A DNA stretch of 64,000 nt from Cercophora sp. LCS_1 (lineage: Eukaryota; Ascomycota; Sordariomycetes; Sordariales; Lasiosphaeriaceae). The position numbers and the translations under genes are program-made. Shown piece after piece: positions 33,103 to 43,404 of the stretch (position 1 is its first letter; every line of letters starts with the position of its first letter). Below the pieces are notes generated by a model, which worked only from the letters and a program-made list of their open reading frames with translations, searched no databases and had not been told where the DNA came from. The stretch covers positions 186,001 through 250,000 of the forward strand of contig JAPZLL010000012.1 in the NCBI GenBank assembly GCA_036250225.1. The letters are read 5' to 3'.

Positions 33103-34161
33103 TTACCCACTATAATCCGAAAACCCAGCCGTCTTCCCATCCCGGCTCAGCATGTACCTAAACCTCTCCTCATGATTGAGCAAAAAAGGCGGCACATCCT
33201 GATTATCATCAATCCTCGTAAAGTTCTCCCCCTCCCTTTCCCACAAATCCAGTCCCTTCCTCACCCGGTCAGCAATCAGGTCCCGATCCCTGAACCGGTC
33301 TGCGTTCAACTCCCTGTGCGAAAACGACGCCATCTTGGTCAGAAACTCCTCAATTGTCGCAAAACACGACGAGCAATGCCACGCCGCGTTCCACATGTCT
33401 GCGCGGTCCCACCACAAGGTCAGAAAAAAACCCAATCCCATACGCAAATCATTGGGCCGCACGGTTCGAGCACCCTGATAATACGTCGCCTGCGGGTGCG
33501 CCCACTCCTCGCCGACGTGCAGAAACTGGAAACTGTAGTAGTAGAATTTGCTGCGCAGGGTCAGGCGGCGGGGGAAATGGCAAGCGCGTAGGCGGGCGAG
33601 CGTGCTGGGGCGGGGGATCTCGTCCACGTCTGCCACGACGATCACATCGCCGTGCTGCGGGGCGCGGGGACCTTCGAGACGGGGGAAGACTTGGGTTAGC
33701 ATCGAGTTGCGCTGAAAGTCCTCAATGTCCCAGGTTGATTGGGGGTGGAAATCGTCCGGGTATTCGATCTCGTGGTAGATGATTTTGGATTTGTAAGAAG
33801 AAAACTTGTCCATGTTGGCTTTGAGGACAAGGGGTTTTTCGAGGCCGGTAAAGGTCTTGGCACCTTCGACTAGGACGAAGTAGTCGACAGAGTCCCAGGT
33901 GCTGTTGAGGCGCACCTCGAGCCAGTCGAGCTCGGTGTTGACCATGACGAGGTCGTAGACTTTGCGGGGCGGCATTTTACCGGTGAGACGGAAGGGTTTC
34001 CAGCCCATGCCGCGACAGAGGTCGTGGTTGCTGCCTGGTCTGTTGTTGTTGGTGGTGTTGGGAAGAAGAAGGGAACGGGCGGTGCCGTTGTTGCGGACCA
34101 GATGCACTAGCAGCCAAACGATGGCGACAGCCATGGCGAGGCGAATCCATCGTTGGATCAT
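33103..34161 (-). CDS. Glycosyltransferase family 17 protein (MGAT3-like)
   Basis: One intron-less frame of 352 codons. The N-terminus has a single membrane segment at about residues 6-22 (IRLAMAVAIVWLLVHLV), giving a type II Golgi-like topology. The catalytic region shows YDLVMVNTELDWLEVRLN, DYFVLVEGAKTFTG, a DxD-type VVADVDEIPRP, and LTLRSKFYYYSFQF, all characteristic of GT17. The animal member adds a bisecting beta-1,4-GlcNAc to N-glycans. Fungal members are common, but their acceptor is not established, so the exact reaction is left open. The cysteines in WHCSSCFATIEEF are conserved in the family as recalled. Length is typical for fungal members. Confidence 0.9.
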   Translation of the reverse strand: MIQRWIRLAMAVAIVWLLVHLVRNNGTARSLLLPNTTNNNRPGSNHDLCRGMGWKPFRLTGKMPPRKVYDLVMVNTELDWLEVRLNSTWDSVDYFVLVEGAKTFTGLEKPLVLKANMDKFSSYKSKIIYHEIEYPDDFHPQSTWDIEDFQRNSMLTQVFPRLEGPRAPQHGDVIVVADVDEIPRPSTLARLRACHFPRRLTLRSKFYYYSFQFLHVGEEWAHPQATYYQGARTVRPNDLRMGLGFFLTLWWDRADMWNAAWHCSSCFATIEEFLTKMASFSHRELNADRFRDRDLIADRVRKGLDLWEREGENFTRIDDNQDVPPFLLNHEERFRYMLSRDGKTAGFSDYSG

Positions 34162-34941
34162 GGTTTGATGGATTGCGCTGCTAATTTTTGCTCACACGCA
34201 TTAAGGAGAGAGAGGGAGAGAGGGGGGGATGGAAAGAGATGAAGTTGATTCAAGATTTCGAGAACAGATGCAGGGGAAAATTCGCCCAGGCAGGCGTTGA
34301 TCAATGAGATGAGGCTGACAGGACAGGGTCCAAATCAGCCGTGTTGCCGCTCTTGGCCCTGTTACGGCCCAGCGATCCTTCCCGTGGAATAAAGACGCTG
34401 CGCCACAGGGGGAAAGAATTGCAAAGACAGACAAACCGCTGAGCTTCTGCAATTCTGGGAGCTTGGATCCCGACTGAATCGATCACGGCGCCGTTCCGGG
34501 CCGGGCCCGGGGCGCGTCCGAGGCGAGTCGAACATCGAATTCAGAAGATCTGCAATGCACTGCTACTAGTGCTTGAATGTGGTGACCTCTGCATCAGAGG
34601 AAGGGTGGGTTGTGTTAGTAAGAACATCGTGAGATGACCAACCTCTATCGCATCAAACAAACAAACCAACCCATTAATAAGGCTTGTAAATTCAGTTGAC
34701 AAGAAGCGAAAGCGGAACGTCTGGAGAATTTAAAGCTGCAGAGCGCCATCCCGTGCCGACCGATCGGCCGAGAACGAACGACCCCACAACTTTATCTCAC
34801 TCATCTCAACGGCTCGCCACACCCGCATTCAACTCAACCCCTCACTCACAACAACAACAACAATAGCATCCCCAATTCTCACCAAACCCTTGATATCAGA
34901 CCCATATATACATCAAACAACCCTGCAAACCGAAAATCACA
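34162..34941. promoter_or_regulatory. Divergent promoter region GT17 / riboflavin synthase
   Basis: Spacer between two divergent start codons. The last 150 bases before the riboflavin synthase gene are C/A-rich with a CAACAA repeat near 34850. No defined element was recognised. Confidence 0.5.
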
Positions 34942-35708
34942 ATGTTCACTGGCATAGTCGAAGAAATAGGCGGTACATCCATCCCCTCCCCTCTCACCCC
35001 CTCATCTTCTCATGAACCCCACTAACCCATCCACCCCCAGTCGTAACGGAGCTCAACCCCTCCGACGCAACAGGCGGCACCTCCCTAACCATCACCCTCC
35101 CATCCACCTCCGCCCTCCTCGCAGACTGCCACCTAGGCGACAGCATCGCCATCAACGGCGTCTGCCTGACCGTCACCTCCTTCTCCGCATCCCCCAACCC
35201 CTCCTTCACAGTGGGCATCGCCCCCGAAACCCTCCGCCTGACAAACCTCGGCTCGTTGACCTCCCAATCGCGCGTAAACCTGGAGCGCGCCGTGCGCGCA
35301 GACACGCGCATGGGCGGCCACTTTGTCCAGGGCCACGTGGATAGCATCGCGACCGTCACGCGCAAGGAGCCGGATGGGAACGCCATCACCTTTCGGTTCG
35401 CGCCCAAGAGTAAGGACGTGCTGCGGTATATCGTGTACAAGGGCTTCATCGCGCTTGACGGGGCGAGTTTGACGGTGACGAAAGTGGATGATGAGGAGGG
35501 GTGGTGGGAGGTGATGTTGATCGCGTATACGCAGGAGAGGATTGTTACTGCTGCGAAGGAGGTTGGGGAGACGGTCAATGTTGAGGTGGATATGACGGCC
35601 AAGTATGTGGAAAAGAGCCTGCAGGGGTATTTGGCTGGGTTGGGGGAGCAGGAAGGGGGAGGGTTTTTGCAGAGGATGGTGGAGAGGATTGTCAAGGAGT
35701 CAAAGTAG
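34942..35708 (+). CDS. RIB5: Riboflavin synthase
   Basis: Two exons, 34942-34972 (31 nt) and 35041-35708, are joined across a 68-bp intron (GTACAT donor, ACTAAC branch, CCCAG acceptor), giving 232 aa. The short first exon encodes MFTGIVEEIG, the invariant start of riboflavin synthase. The protein is an internal duplication of two lumazine-binding barrels: the first has INGVCLTVTSF and GHFVQGHVD, the second GFIALDGASLTVT. It converts two 6,7-dimethyl-8-ribityllumazine molecules to riboflavin and an amino-pyrimidinedione, the last step of riboflavin synthesis. No other riboflavin gene is nearby, as usual in fungi. Only 74 bp separate its stop from that of MUS81. Confidence 0.96.
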
Positions 35709-35782
35709 CACTGACAAAGAATCAAAGTTTGTGATGCTGTATTACTACTTGCGTAACATATCTAGACACGATGGAGACCGAC

Positions 35783-37738
35783 TTAGTCGTCGTAACCTGC
35801 TGTGCCACCCCATACCTCGGCTATCTTTTGGCACACGGCCTTGGGTATCTTCTTTCTGCCTACCAGATGGTTTAGTTTCGTAAAGACGTAATCGCCCCTC
35901 TTCTTCTTTGCCTCCTCGCTGGTGCCTCCTCCTTGTTGCTCGAGCGCACTGACAAACTCGTGCGGCGTCTTCCACACCTTTTGGATCTCGATTGCCTTTT
36001 CGCCCGTGACACCCCTCGTGCACATGAGCATCTTGAGGTAGAGATCCCGCAGGTTCATCATCTCCGACTTGGATGTCAAGTCTGAGAATGCATCGTAGCT
36101 GATGTAGTGGCCAATGTCGGGGTGCTTGTCTTTGAGATGCTTCATTAGCGGCAGGTGGTTCTTGGCTGTCAGCACCTCGGTTGGGACAATGTGGAGAGGT
36201 TTGTTCTCATAGACCTTCTTGAGGAGTCGTGTCATGGACGCTAGATACTTGATCGTCTCGTCCATCATTGCCGTTCTCTTCAGGAAATAGCCGTTAACCA
36301 CCTGAATCGACGCGATCGCCGACTTGATGTGCTCGTCGTACTTTTGGAGTTCGTTGTGATCCATGGTCTTGTCCTCGACCACGTAGATGACGTTCTGGAT
36401 CCCAGAGCGCCGAAGTCGAAACTTTTGCTCGTGAAAACGCCCATCCTTGATACTCGAAATAAGGTCGTCCAGCCTCTTCCGTTCCACAATCCAGTCTAGA
36501 ACCACCTCGTCGCAATCGGCACCCATTTGTCTCAGCCAGTCCTTCTTGTTGCACCTTGCCACCCAAAGCGCGTCACCCACCTCCAGCGCTTTCATGGTCG
36601 GCGGACAACCCTTCTTGATGAGCTCATTCTGCATGTAGTCGCGGTCGTTTTTCGCCCGAACCTCACGCACATCGAGAATGAGCTCGACGGTGAACTCGCC
36701 GGGCTTCAGTCTGATCGGCGTGAAAGCTGGGAGCTGGGAGTCGTCCTTCACGAGGTTGCCATCTGGAATCAGGGATTTGTGCTCGGTCTGTGTCTGGCTC
36801 TCCTCAAATCTACTGCCCATTTCAAATCGGAGGCCTGTCGCTTCAGATTTCTCGTCCTGGAAAGAACCTCCGTTGTCGTACCCTTGGTATCCACCAGGGT
36901 TGGGCATGAAAGGTTCGTCATCGTCATCATCAAGGAAAATAGGCCTTGATACTTGTCGGGAAGAGTTGCTCTGAGAGGGTGGCTGAGTTCCGCTGGGCCC
37001 CGAGGCACCTGCCCCGCTAGCCGGCGAAGGGCTTACTCTCCTGAGATGCGGAGGGAGAACGACCTCCCCCTTTCTGACCGCAACCTCTCGAATCTTTTTA
37101 GCCGTTTCCCATCCCTCATCCGTCAATGCATAGCGCTTCAGTGGCCGACCGCGCTGGTAAATAAGCTCCTTGCTTTCCAGCGTCTTGATCGAGTTCCACG
37201 CCGTGTAGAACCTGTTCGTGTCCGTAGGTATCGTGAATGAAGCGTCGCAGTGCGGTTGTGCTGCTTCGATGAGGTCGGCCTTGGTCATTCCCACGGACGA
37301 GTTCTCGTCCTGGAGAGACAAGATGAGCATCAGCGCATAGGGACCAGATCGATATGCCGGGACATATGTTTTGGTTTTCCGAGGCTTCTTTGCTGGCCGC
37401 GCCGGCTCCTCCTCGTCCTCCTCTTCCGAGTCGCGCTCCCAGGGGTTCACGTTTGGACCTTGGCTCCGCTTCCGAGTCGGGCGCTTTGGCATGGGAAGTC
37501 CATTTTGCTCGCAGTGCTCTTCGAGCCTTTGGGTGAGTCGCTCAGCAAGTTTGGGGCCGAAGCCGCGGAGTTGCTGGACCTGGGACGGGTGCTCAAACAC
37601 AATCGGACATGCCTTGAGAGCGTCGTAAGCATGCTTGTATGCATTTACACCCTTGGTATTCCGCTGCCGAGCAGTCTCCCACCATTCCTTCACCCACTCG
37701 AGGTAGAGCGGGTTTGCGCAGGGTCGTTCTTCAGGCAT
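35783..37738 (-). CDS. MUS81: Crossover junction endonuclease MUS81
   Basis: A single exon of 651 codons from the ATG at 37738 (MPEERPCANPLYLEWV). The N-terminal helix-hairpin-helix region is at about residues 1-95 (VQQLRGFGPKLAERLTQRL). A basic linker and a winged-helix segment (DLIEAAQPHCDASF through YQRGRPLKRYALTDEGWETA) follow. The ERCC4-type nuclease domain begins ELILDVREVRAKNDRDY and contains the catalytic DWIVERKRLDDL (about 407-419) of the GDxnERKx3D pattern. A C-terminal hairpin region ends the protein. With its partner Eme1/Mms4 (not in the window) it cleaves nicked Holliday junctions, D-loops and 3' flaps during replication-fork repair and meiosis. Confidence 0.97.
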   Translation of the reverse strand: MPEERPCANPLYLEWVKEWWETARQRNTKGVNAYKHAYDALKACPIVFEHPSQVQQLRGFGPKLAERLTQRLEEHCEQNGLPMPKRPTRKRSQGPNVNPWERDSEEEDEEEPARPAKKPRKTKTYVPAYRSGPYALMLILSLQDENSSVGMTKADLIEAAQPHCDASFTIPTDTNRFYTAWNSIKTLESKELIYQRGRPLKRYALTDEGWETAKKIREVAVRKGEVVLPPHLRRVSPSPASGAGASGPSGTQPPSQSNSSRQVSRPIFLDDDDDEPFMPNPGGYQGYDNGGSFQDEKSEATGLRFEMGSRFEESQTQTEHKSLIPDGNLVKDDSQLPAFTPIRLKPGEFTVELILDVREVRAKNDRDYMQNELIKKGCPPTMKALEVGDALWVARCNKKDWLRQMGADCDEVVLDWIVERKRLDDLISSIKDGRFHEQKFRLRRSGIQNVIYVVEDKTMDHNELQKYDEHIKSAIASIQVVNGYFLKRTAMMDETIKYLASMTRLLKKVYENKPLHIVPTEVLTAKNHLPLMKHLKDKHPDIGHYISYDAFSDLTSKSEMMNLRDLYLKMLMCTRGVTGEKAIEIQKVWKTPHEFVSALEQQGGGTSEEAKKKRGDYVFTKLNHLVGRKKIPKAVCQKIAEVWGGTAGYDD

Positions 37739-38382
37739 TCTGGAATGCAAACGAAGAAACGTTCTGCGAGATGTAAGCTTTCAGGAAGAAGGAGATCGCG
37801 GCGAGAAGCAGGCGATAGTTGTGTGGCACCCAGTGCTGCGACGCGACCAGGACAAAGGCGACACCTCGGACTGACCAAACGGGAGGAGCGAAAACAGTTC
37901 CCGAAAATCGTGAAACACACCAATTGGTTGCAAAAAGCGCTCTGTCAGTCACCGGTAGCAACCCGCTATCAACAGCAATGCACCGTTGCTTGCCCGGCAA
38001 TTTCTTACCGCGATGGCGTGAATTAAGTTGTCTCCAGGGAGACGCGTTCCAAAGCGCGTCACGAAAATAGCGTGGCTCACGCCAAGTCATGTGCTTTGCT
38101 GGCAGTGACGTCGGCGGGAAACTGCGCAGAACCCCCACTACCAAGACCGCAACGAGATTCCACCGCTTGGCTCCCTCACATCGGCGGGGCAGCTTTTGGA
38201 CCTCCTTCCCGGCGAGGTGCATGCAGTTCTCTCAGCCCCTCCCGACTTAATTCCCACCTTCGCATTGATTTTCCCATCTTTCTCCTTCCTCCACCTCTCC
38301 TCCTCTGCGAAAACCGCTCCTTTTCCCGTCTCCCGCGCTCTCACTACCCCGCTCCCCATCTTCCCCCACATCAGCAACAAGA
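37739..38382. promoter_or_regulatory. Divergent promoter MUS81 / AGM1
   Basis: Bidirectional spacer of 644 bases. It contains an ACGCGT hexamer at 38042-38047, identical to the MluI cell-cycle box bound by MBF in yeasts, with a second GCGCGTCACG close by at 38054-38063. The AGM1 side is C/T-rich. That the box drives MUS81 at G1/S is only an inference. Confidence 0.45.
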
Positions 38383-40075
38383 ATGGCGCACAACGAGGCC
38401 ATCTTGGCAGCTTCCAAAAAGCACCCTATCGTACCGCTCGATAAGGGTCAGCTGTACAAGTATGGCACCGCCGGCTTCCGCATGAACGCTGACCTCCTCG
38501 AGGGCGTTACCTTCCGCGTCGGTCTCCTTGCCTCCCTGCGCAGCCGCAAGCTGGACTCGCAGGCTATTGGTGTTATGGTCACGGCTAGCCACAACCCAGC
38601 TGTTGACAACGGTGTCAAGGTCGTTGACCCAATGGGTGATATGCTGGAGCAGGATTGGGAGAAGCATGCAACTGCCATCGTCAACGCCCCGAGCGACGAG
38701 GAGCTTGTTGAAATCTACAACAAGCTTGCCAAGGACCTCAAGATCAACCTCGAAAAGCCGGCCAAGGTCATTTACGGCCGCGATACCCGCCCCTCCGGCC
38801 ACAGGCTGGTCACCGCCTTGGCCTCTGCCCTCGAGGCTACCAAGACCGCTCATGTCGACTTCAAGCTGCTGACGACCCCCCAGCTGCATTATCTCGTTCG
38901 TGCCACCAACACCGAAGGCACACCCCTTTCGTATGGAAAGGTCAGCGAGATCGGGTACTATGAGAAGCTTGCTGCGGCCTTTGAGAAGGCTATGAAGGGC
39001 AAAAAAGTCAATGGGCCATTGATGGTGGACTGTGCCAACGGCATTGGCGGGCCGAAGCTCACTGAGTTCCTCAAGTATATCCCGAAGGACAAGGTCCCCT
39101 TTGATGTCAGGGTTGTGAATGACGATGTGTTGCGCCCCGAGATTCTCAACCTCGACGTAAGTCAACAACTGATCCACGCTGGCGAGTGCCATACTGATCA
39201 TCCTGAGACAGTGCGGCGCCGATTACGTGAAAACAAAGCAGAGAGCACCTGCGTCCCCCAAGCCCCAACCTGGTATTCGCTGCTGTTCGCTCGATGGTGA
39301 CGCCGACCGCTTGATGTACTACTGGGTTGACCCAGACAAGGGCTTCTTCATGTTGGATGGTGATCGCATTTCGTCTCTTGCCGCGTCCTTTATTGGCGAG
39401 CTCGTCGAGCAGGCTGGTCTCGCCGACACTGTGCGCATCGGCGTCGTCCAGACTGCCTATGCCAACGGTGCCAGCACGGCTTACATCACCCAGCACCTCA
39501 AACTACCCGTCATTTGCACCCCCACTGGTGTCAAGCACTTGCATCACGTCGCCCAGGGTTTCGACATTGGCGTCTATTTCGAGGCCAACGGCCATGGTAC
39601 AGTCCTGTTCTCGAATACAGCCATAGCCACCTTCAAGAAGACCGCTCCCCAGTCGCCCGCGCAGAAAGATGCACTGGACACATTGGCCGCCCTCAGCGAG
39701 CTGATCAACCAAACCGTCGGGGATGCCATTTCCGACATGCTCATGGTTGAAGTCATCTTGGCCCACAAGAACTGGACTCTGCTTGACTGGGCCACTACCT
39801 ACAATGATCTCCCCAACCGCCTTGTGCGTGTTGAGGTGATGGACAAAGATCTCTTCGTCACCACCGATGCCGAGCGCCGCCTCTCCCATCCTCCCGGCGC
39901 CCAGCGGGATATTGACTTGTTGGTGAAGAAGTATAAGGATGCGCGGGCATTCGCTCGCGCCAGCGGTACTGAGAACGCCTGCCGTGTCTATGCCGAAGCG
40001 GCTACCCGCCACGAGGCAAACGACCTTGCCGACAAGGTCGCCCTAGTCATCCAACAATATGGCCGTGGCCAGTAG
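38383..40075 (+). CDS. AGM1: Phosphoacetylglucosamine mutase
   Basis: Two exons, 38383-39156 and 39212-40075, are separated by a 55-bp intron (GTAAGT donor, ACAG acceptor) and encode 545 aa. The protein has the substrate-positioning YGTAGFRM, the phosphoserine loop VTASHNPAVDNG (Ser near residue 68), the metal loop LDGDADRLMYYW (near 285), the sugar-binding EANGHGTVLFS, and the C-terminal phosphate-binding RASGTENACRVYAEA. It converts GlcNAc-6-phosphate to GlcNAc-1-phosphate on the way to UDP-GlcNAc, which feeds chitin, N-glycans and GPI anchors. Length agrees with other fungal AGM1 proteins. Oddly, the frame stays open for 78 more codons after the TAG stop. Confidence 0.97.
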
Positions 40076-40758
40076 TACGGTCATCTTGCACCTGTGTTGT
40101 TGATGCTAAGGGAAGACAAAGACAAGCCTCCCACCGACGTCCCCGATGAGCCATGGAAGAAAACCCCCTCGCCCAAAATGGAGCGATTATTTCGATTTGA
40201 CGAGGATGGCTCGCCCGAGAGACCTGTTTGGCCCGAGGAAATGCCAGAGGGGGAGAGGCAGGAGATTTACAGCCTCTTCCCAGTTGTTGTGAAAAAGCCT
40301 GACGGTCTTTAGATGCACTGGCATCTCGTACGCATACCCCACAAGTTGCAGAGGTATGAGTACTTTCCTCTCCCACTCCCTCAATTTTCAGGGTTGAAGG
40401 AGGCAGGGTACACAACCCATTAGCATGCTCTGTGGTCAAGGAAAGACAAGACGAGCTGGGACTTTCCTCGAATAAACTTCACGTTGCTGGTTATCTTTCT
40501 GTCGTCCTCTATGTCCTGTCATCTACCAAAACATATATCTGTTTACTCGGTCATGCGTGAAAATGGTGTCGGGAAAATGGGCGGTCAACATTGATTTTAA
40601 AAGCGAATGAGCGAGCGAGCAAAAGTGGGCGAAGCGAGATGTGTCTGAAATATCTATATTACGGCTGCCAGTTCTAATGTCAACATGTCCCTCAGGGGCT
40701 GAGGCCCAGAGGTTCCAGAATGTGTTGCTTATGATGCAATCGACTGACCCCAACAAGC

Positions 40759-40878
40759 ACATACGACCATACCTACTGGAGAACTCGGGATCCCGTCCGC
40801 TCTCCCCTAGATAAACCAGTAAGGGCCAAACTAGTAGTTGGGTCGGTGACGACCAGCGAATCCTTGATGTTGTATGTT
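40759..40878 (+). rRNA. rrn5: 5S ribosomal RNA, dispersed single copy
   Basis: The 120 bases match the Neurospora-type 5S rRNA throughout. The ends ACATAC and GTATGT pair as helix I, TACTGG at 40774 pairs with CCAGTA at 40816, and the C-box region GGTCGGTGACGACCAGCGAA is intact. A run of six T (40877-40882) ends transcription by RNA polymerase III. In Neurospora and relatives the 5S genes are scattered singly among protein genes rather than sitting in the rDNA repeat, as here. No disabling change was seen, so it is probably functional. The exact 3' end is uncertain by one or two bases. Confidence 0.94.
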
Positions 40879-40882
40879 TTTT
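40877..40882 (+). terminator. RNA polymerase III terminator of the 5S gene
   Basis: Six consecutive T residues directly at the 3' end of the 5S rRNA gene, the standard Pol III stop signal. Confidence 0.85.
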
Positions 40883-41392
40883 GGGCAACATTTTTGCTGT
40901 CTTGGCAAACGGCGCTGCTCAGGCTGGTATGATTCAGCATCAATGGTGTTGTGGCGGCTGTTGGGATCGAGACCCAGCAAGCCAGGCGAATCACGAGTCA
41001 AGGGGCATTCGTCACGGTTTTCATTCTAATCAGGATGTTCTATTCCCCGGGTATCGCTTCTGATCAAGAGTTAATGACGGATCATAACCCTAGCCTATCC
41101 TTTTGACGTCTAGCTCAACAAACCTATCAATAAACGTAAACATGCTGTGCGCCTCAAACAAGAGGTCTACTAATGCACGCTGACCCGCCCGTTTCCCCCG
41201 CCACGCTGCAAATATCATCGAGAAAGATTTTGTGTGCGTCAATGCATCCTGCATCATCGCGGGAACCGGCTGCTAGTTACCGCTCCGTGGGCTGGATGAG
41301 CTCTGTTGCCACCAATCGCCAGACTTCGTGGCGCCGGCAATCATGTCGCTGGGCTCTGGTGGAGGATTATTTGACCTGCTGCACTAGGTCGT

Positions 41393-42760
41393 CTAGCACA
41401 TCTTGTACAGACAGGTGCCCTCAGCCTGTCTGGTGGGGTCCTGTGTATCGAGACGATACTCAATCTTGATGTCAAGATCCCGCTTGTTCTTCTCATTGGG
41501 CCGGTTGTGCAGGGAACACTCGACCTTCTCGCCATTCTGCACCGTGAGAACATCCTTAAGGTAGAAGACGGTCTGCTTCCAGTGGGTATACCTGGTATGC
41601 GGACCAGTGGAGAAGCGAACCGGCTTGTGGCAAGCGGTGAAATCGATGTCGAACCACGCCACAAGAGCGTGGATGAAGTCATCCCGCTTAGCGACGAGGT
41701 CGAAGGGGCAGCTGAATGCGAGATCGGACGTCTGGCATTTGTAGAGGTCCAGGGTGAGGACAGGAGTAGGGTCCGTGACGACAGCCTTGACTTCGACTGT
41801 GTCAACAAGGGGCTCTGACAGTGCGGTCTCCTTGAGGGGAGAATAGTCGAATCCGTAGACGTTGTCCCAGACTGGAGTTAATGAGTTAGCACAGGCTTGA
41901 ACGACCATCGTCCACGAAAGAGTGCTGGTAGTTCTTACATCCTATTTTCTCGTCCTTGTAATCGCCATCCTCGATACCCGCAACAAAGATGGTGGCCTTA
42001 TCGGGGAAGATGAGACCGTCCTTGGCCAGGTACTTGTCCCTGGCGTAGAGGACAGTGTCGAGCATGGACTCGTAGAGCAAGAAGTAGCCCATCCACTCGG
42101 AGATGATGATGTCCACCTTGGGGTAGGGGAGCTCGATCTCCTCCATCTTGCCCTGGATGAGTGTGATCTTGTCCTCGAGACCGTTGACCTTGACAATCTC
42201 TCGCGCCTTGAAGATGATTGTCGACATGTCAACGCCGATGACATGCTTTGCGCCGGACTTCGCAGCGAACCTACAAGTGTTTGTTAGCTCGGTTTCCGAG
42301 AGTCGTTATCCACGTCGACCAACGAGAGGGGCTTGGGCGGCCATACATGGAAAGGATACCGGTGCCGCATCCGACGTCGAGAACAACCTTGTCCTTGAAC
42401 AGGTGCTTATTCTGCACAATGGCATTCATGTAGGATCGCGTGCGAATCTCATCTTTCTGTGCCATGGCTAGTTAGCTTCAGGCTTTACCAGCGGGCGCAA
42501 CTGGTACATACCAACATCTCCTCGTGAATGCCTTGGTGACGGGCGCTTCATGTTAGCCAAAAATACAACAGGCAAGTATCGCCAATAGCGCAAGTATTCT
42601 TACCATGGTGGTTGTAGCTAATGGGCGAAGGTTAGTCTCGAGGGACGGGCCGGGCGCAACGGGATAGAGGGGCTCACCTGTTGAAATAGTGCTGCTCGGA
42701 GTGATCCAAAGCCTTGAGGCGCTGCTCAGCAACCTCGACGTCCATAGCTTCGCCGGTCAT
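41393..42760 (-). CDS. HMT1: Protein arginine methyltransferase 1 (type I, PRMT1/HMT1)
   Basis: Six exons on the minus strand, 42760-42678, 42617-42604 (14 nt), 42531-42512 (20 nt), 42456-42347, 42270-41939 and 41871-41393, give 345 aa. Introns are 55-76 bp and every junction restores PRMT1 sequence: HYFNSYNHHG, then IHEEML, then KDEIRTRSY. The AdoMet-binding motif VLDVGCGTGILSM continues across an intron to FAAKSG. The double-Glu loop is SEWMGYFLLYESMLDTVL and the THW loop YTHWKQTVFYL. The last exon restores IGFWDNVYGFDY. It deposits asymmetric dimethylarginine on RNA-binding proteins and on histone H4 Arg3. The two micro-exons near the 5' end are easily missed in automated annotation. Start chosen at MTGEAMDVEV. 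Confidence 0.95.
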
Positions 42761-43404
42761 GATGTTTGCTGTGAAGAATGGTAAGGAGAGAGTTCAACAC
42801 TGCAGAAAATTTGCGGGATAGCTCAATGGATTAAAAGATGGCGGCGGTTGCATGGTCCTGCTTGCGGGATGGAAGATTTTGGGTCGCCAAACGGTGTGTC
42901 GACCGGATAGTAGAATAATTGCCCCGCCCCCGCTGTCACAATACGATAGCACGGACTCCATGGCCACGCCGAAACGGAAGGCGGTCTGAACGACTCGTGA
43001 GACCCCACTGCGGGACCCAAGTAAGGCATCTTGACGTTTGACCACAAAAAAAGAAGAGCAGGGGCAGGACGAGCTTGCGCTGTAATAAAAGATTCAACAG
43101 GAAGTGGGAGTCGGGAGCTCTTGGCGGCCTCGTTATTTGTCTTGTTAACATGAATATATGCGTTGAAATCAGAATATACCGCCCGTCTAGTCTATGCTTT
43201 GTGGCTTGATGAACTTCTCCAATGCTCAGACCGTCCAACGCTGACAACGATCAACCCATTCCCGTTGCCAACCTGGAAGCGTGGGCCCGCTTTCTTCATG
43301 CATTTAGGCCCAACGGAAACCAGCCGCAGACTCCACCCCTTCTGGAAGATGTCTGAATCGTCCCAAACCCCAGGCTTGCTAGCCGAGTTTTCCTGGCCAT
43401 TGCT
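42761..43404. other. Intergenic region, PRMT1 promoter and MOB2 3' end
   Basis: Both flanking genes read leftward. A TAGCTCAATGG string at about 42825 looks like a tRNA D-arm, but no matching T-arm follows and it is not called. Nothing else recognised. Confidence 0.5.

Larger units (their letters stand above)
40076..41392. other. Intergenic region between AGM1 and PRMT1, containing the 5S rRNA gene
   Basis: The first 237 bases are open in the AGM1 frame. The 5S rRNA gene sits in the middle at 40759. The remainder holds the 3' ends of AGM1 and PRMT1. No other gene was supported. Confidence 0.55.

Noticed and set aside
42812..42880. tRNA-like D-arm (TAGCTCAATGG) upstream of PRMT1
   Set aside because: No anticodon stem or GTTCRANNC T-arm follows at the right distance, and the acceptor ends do not pair.
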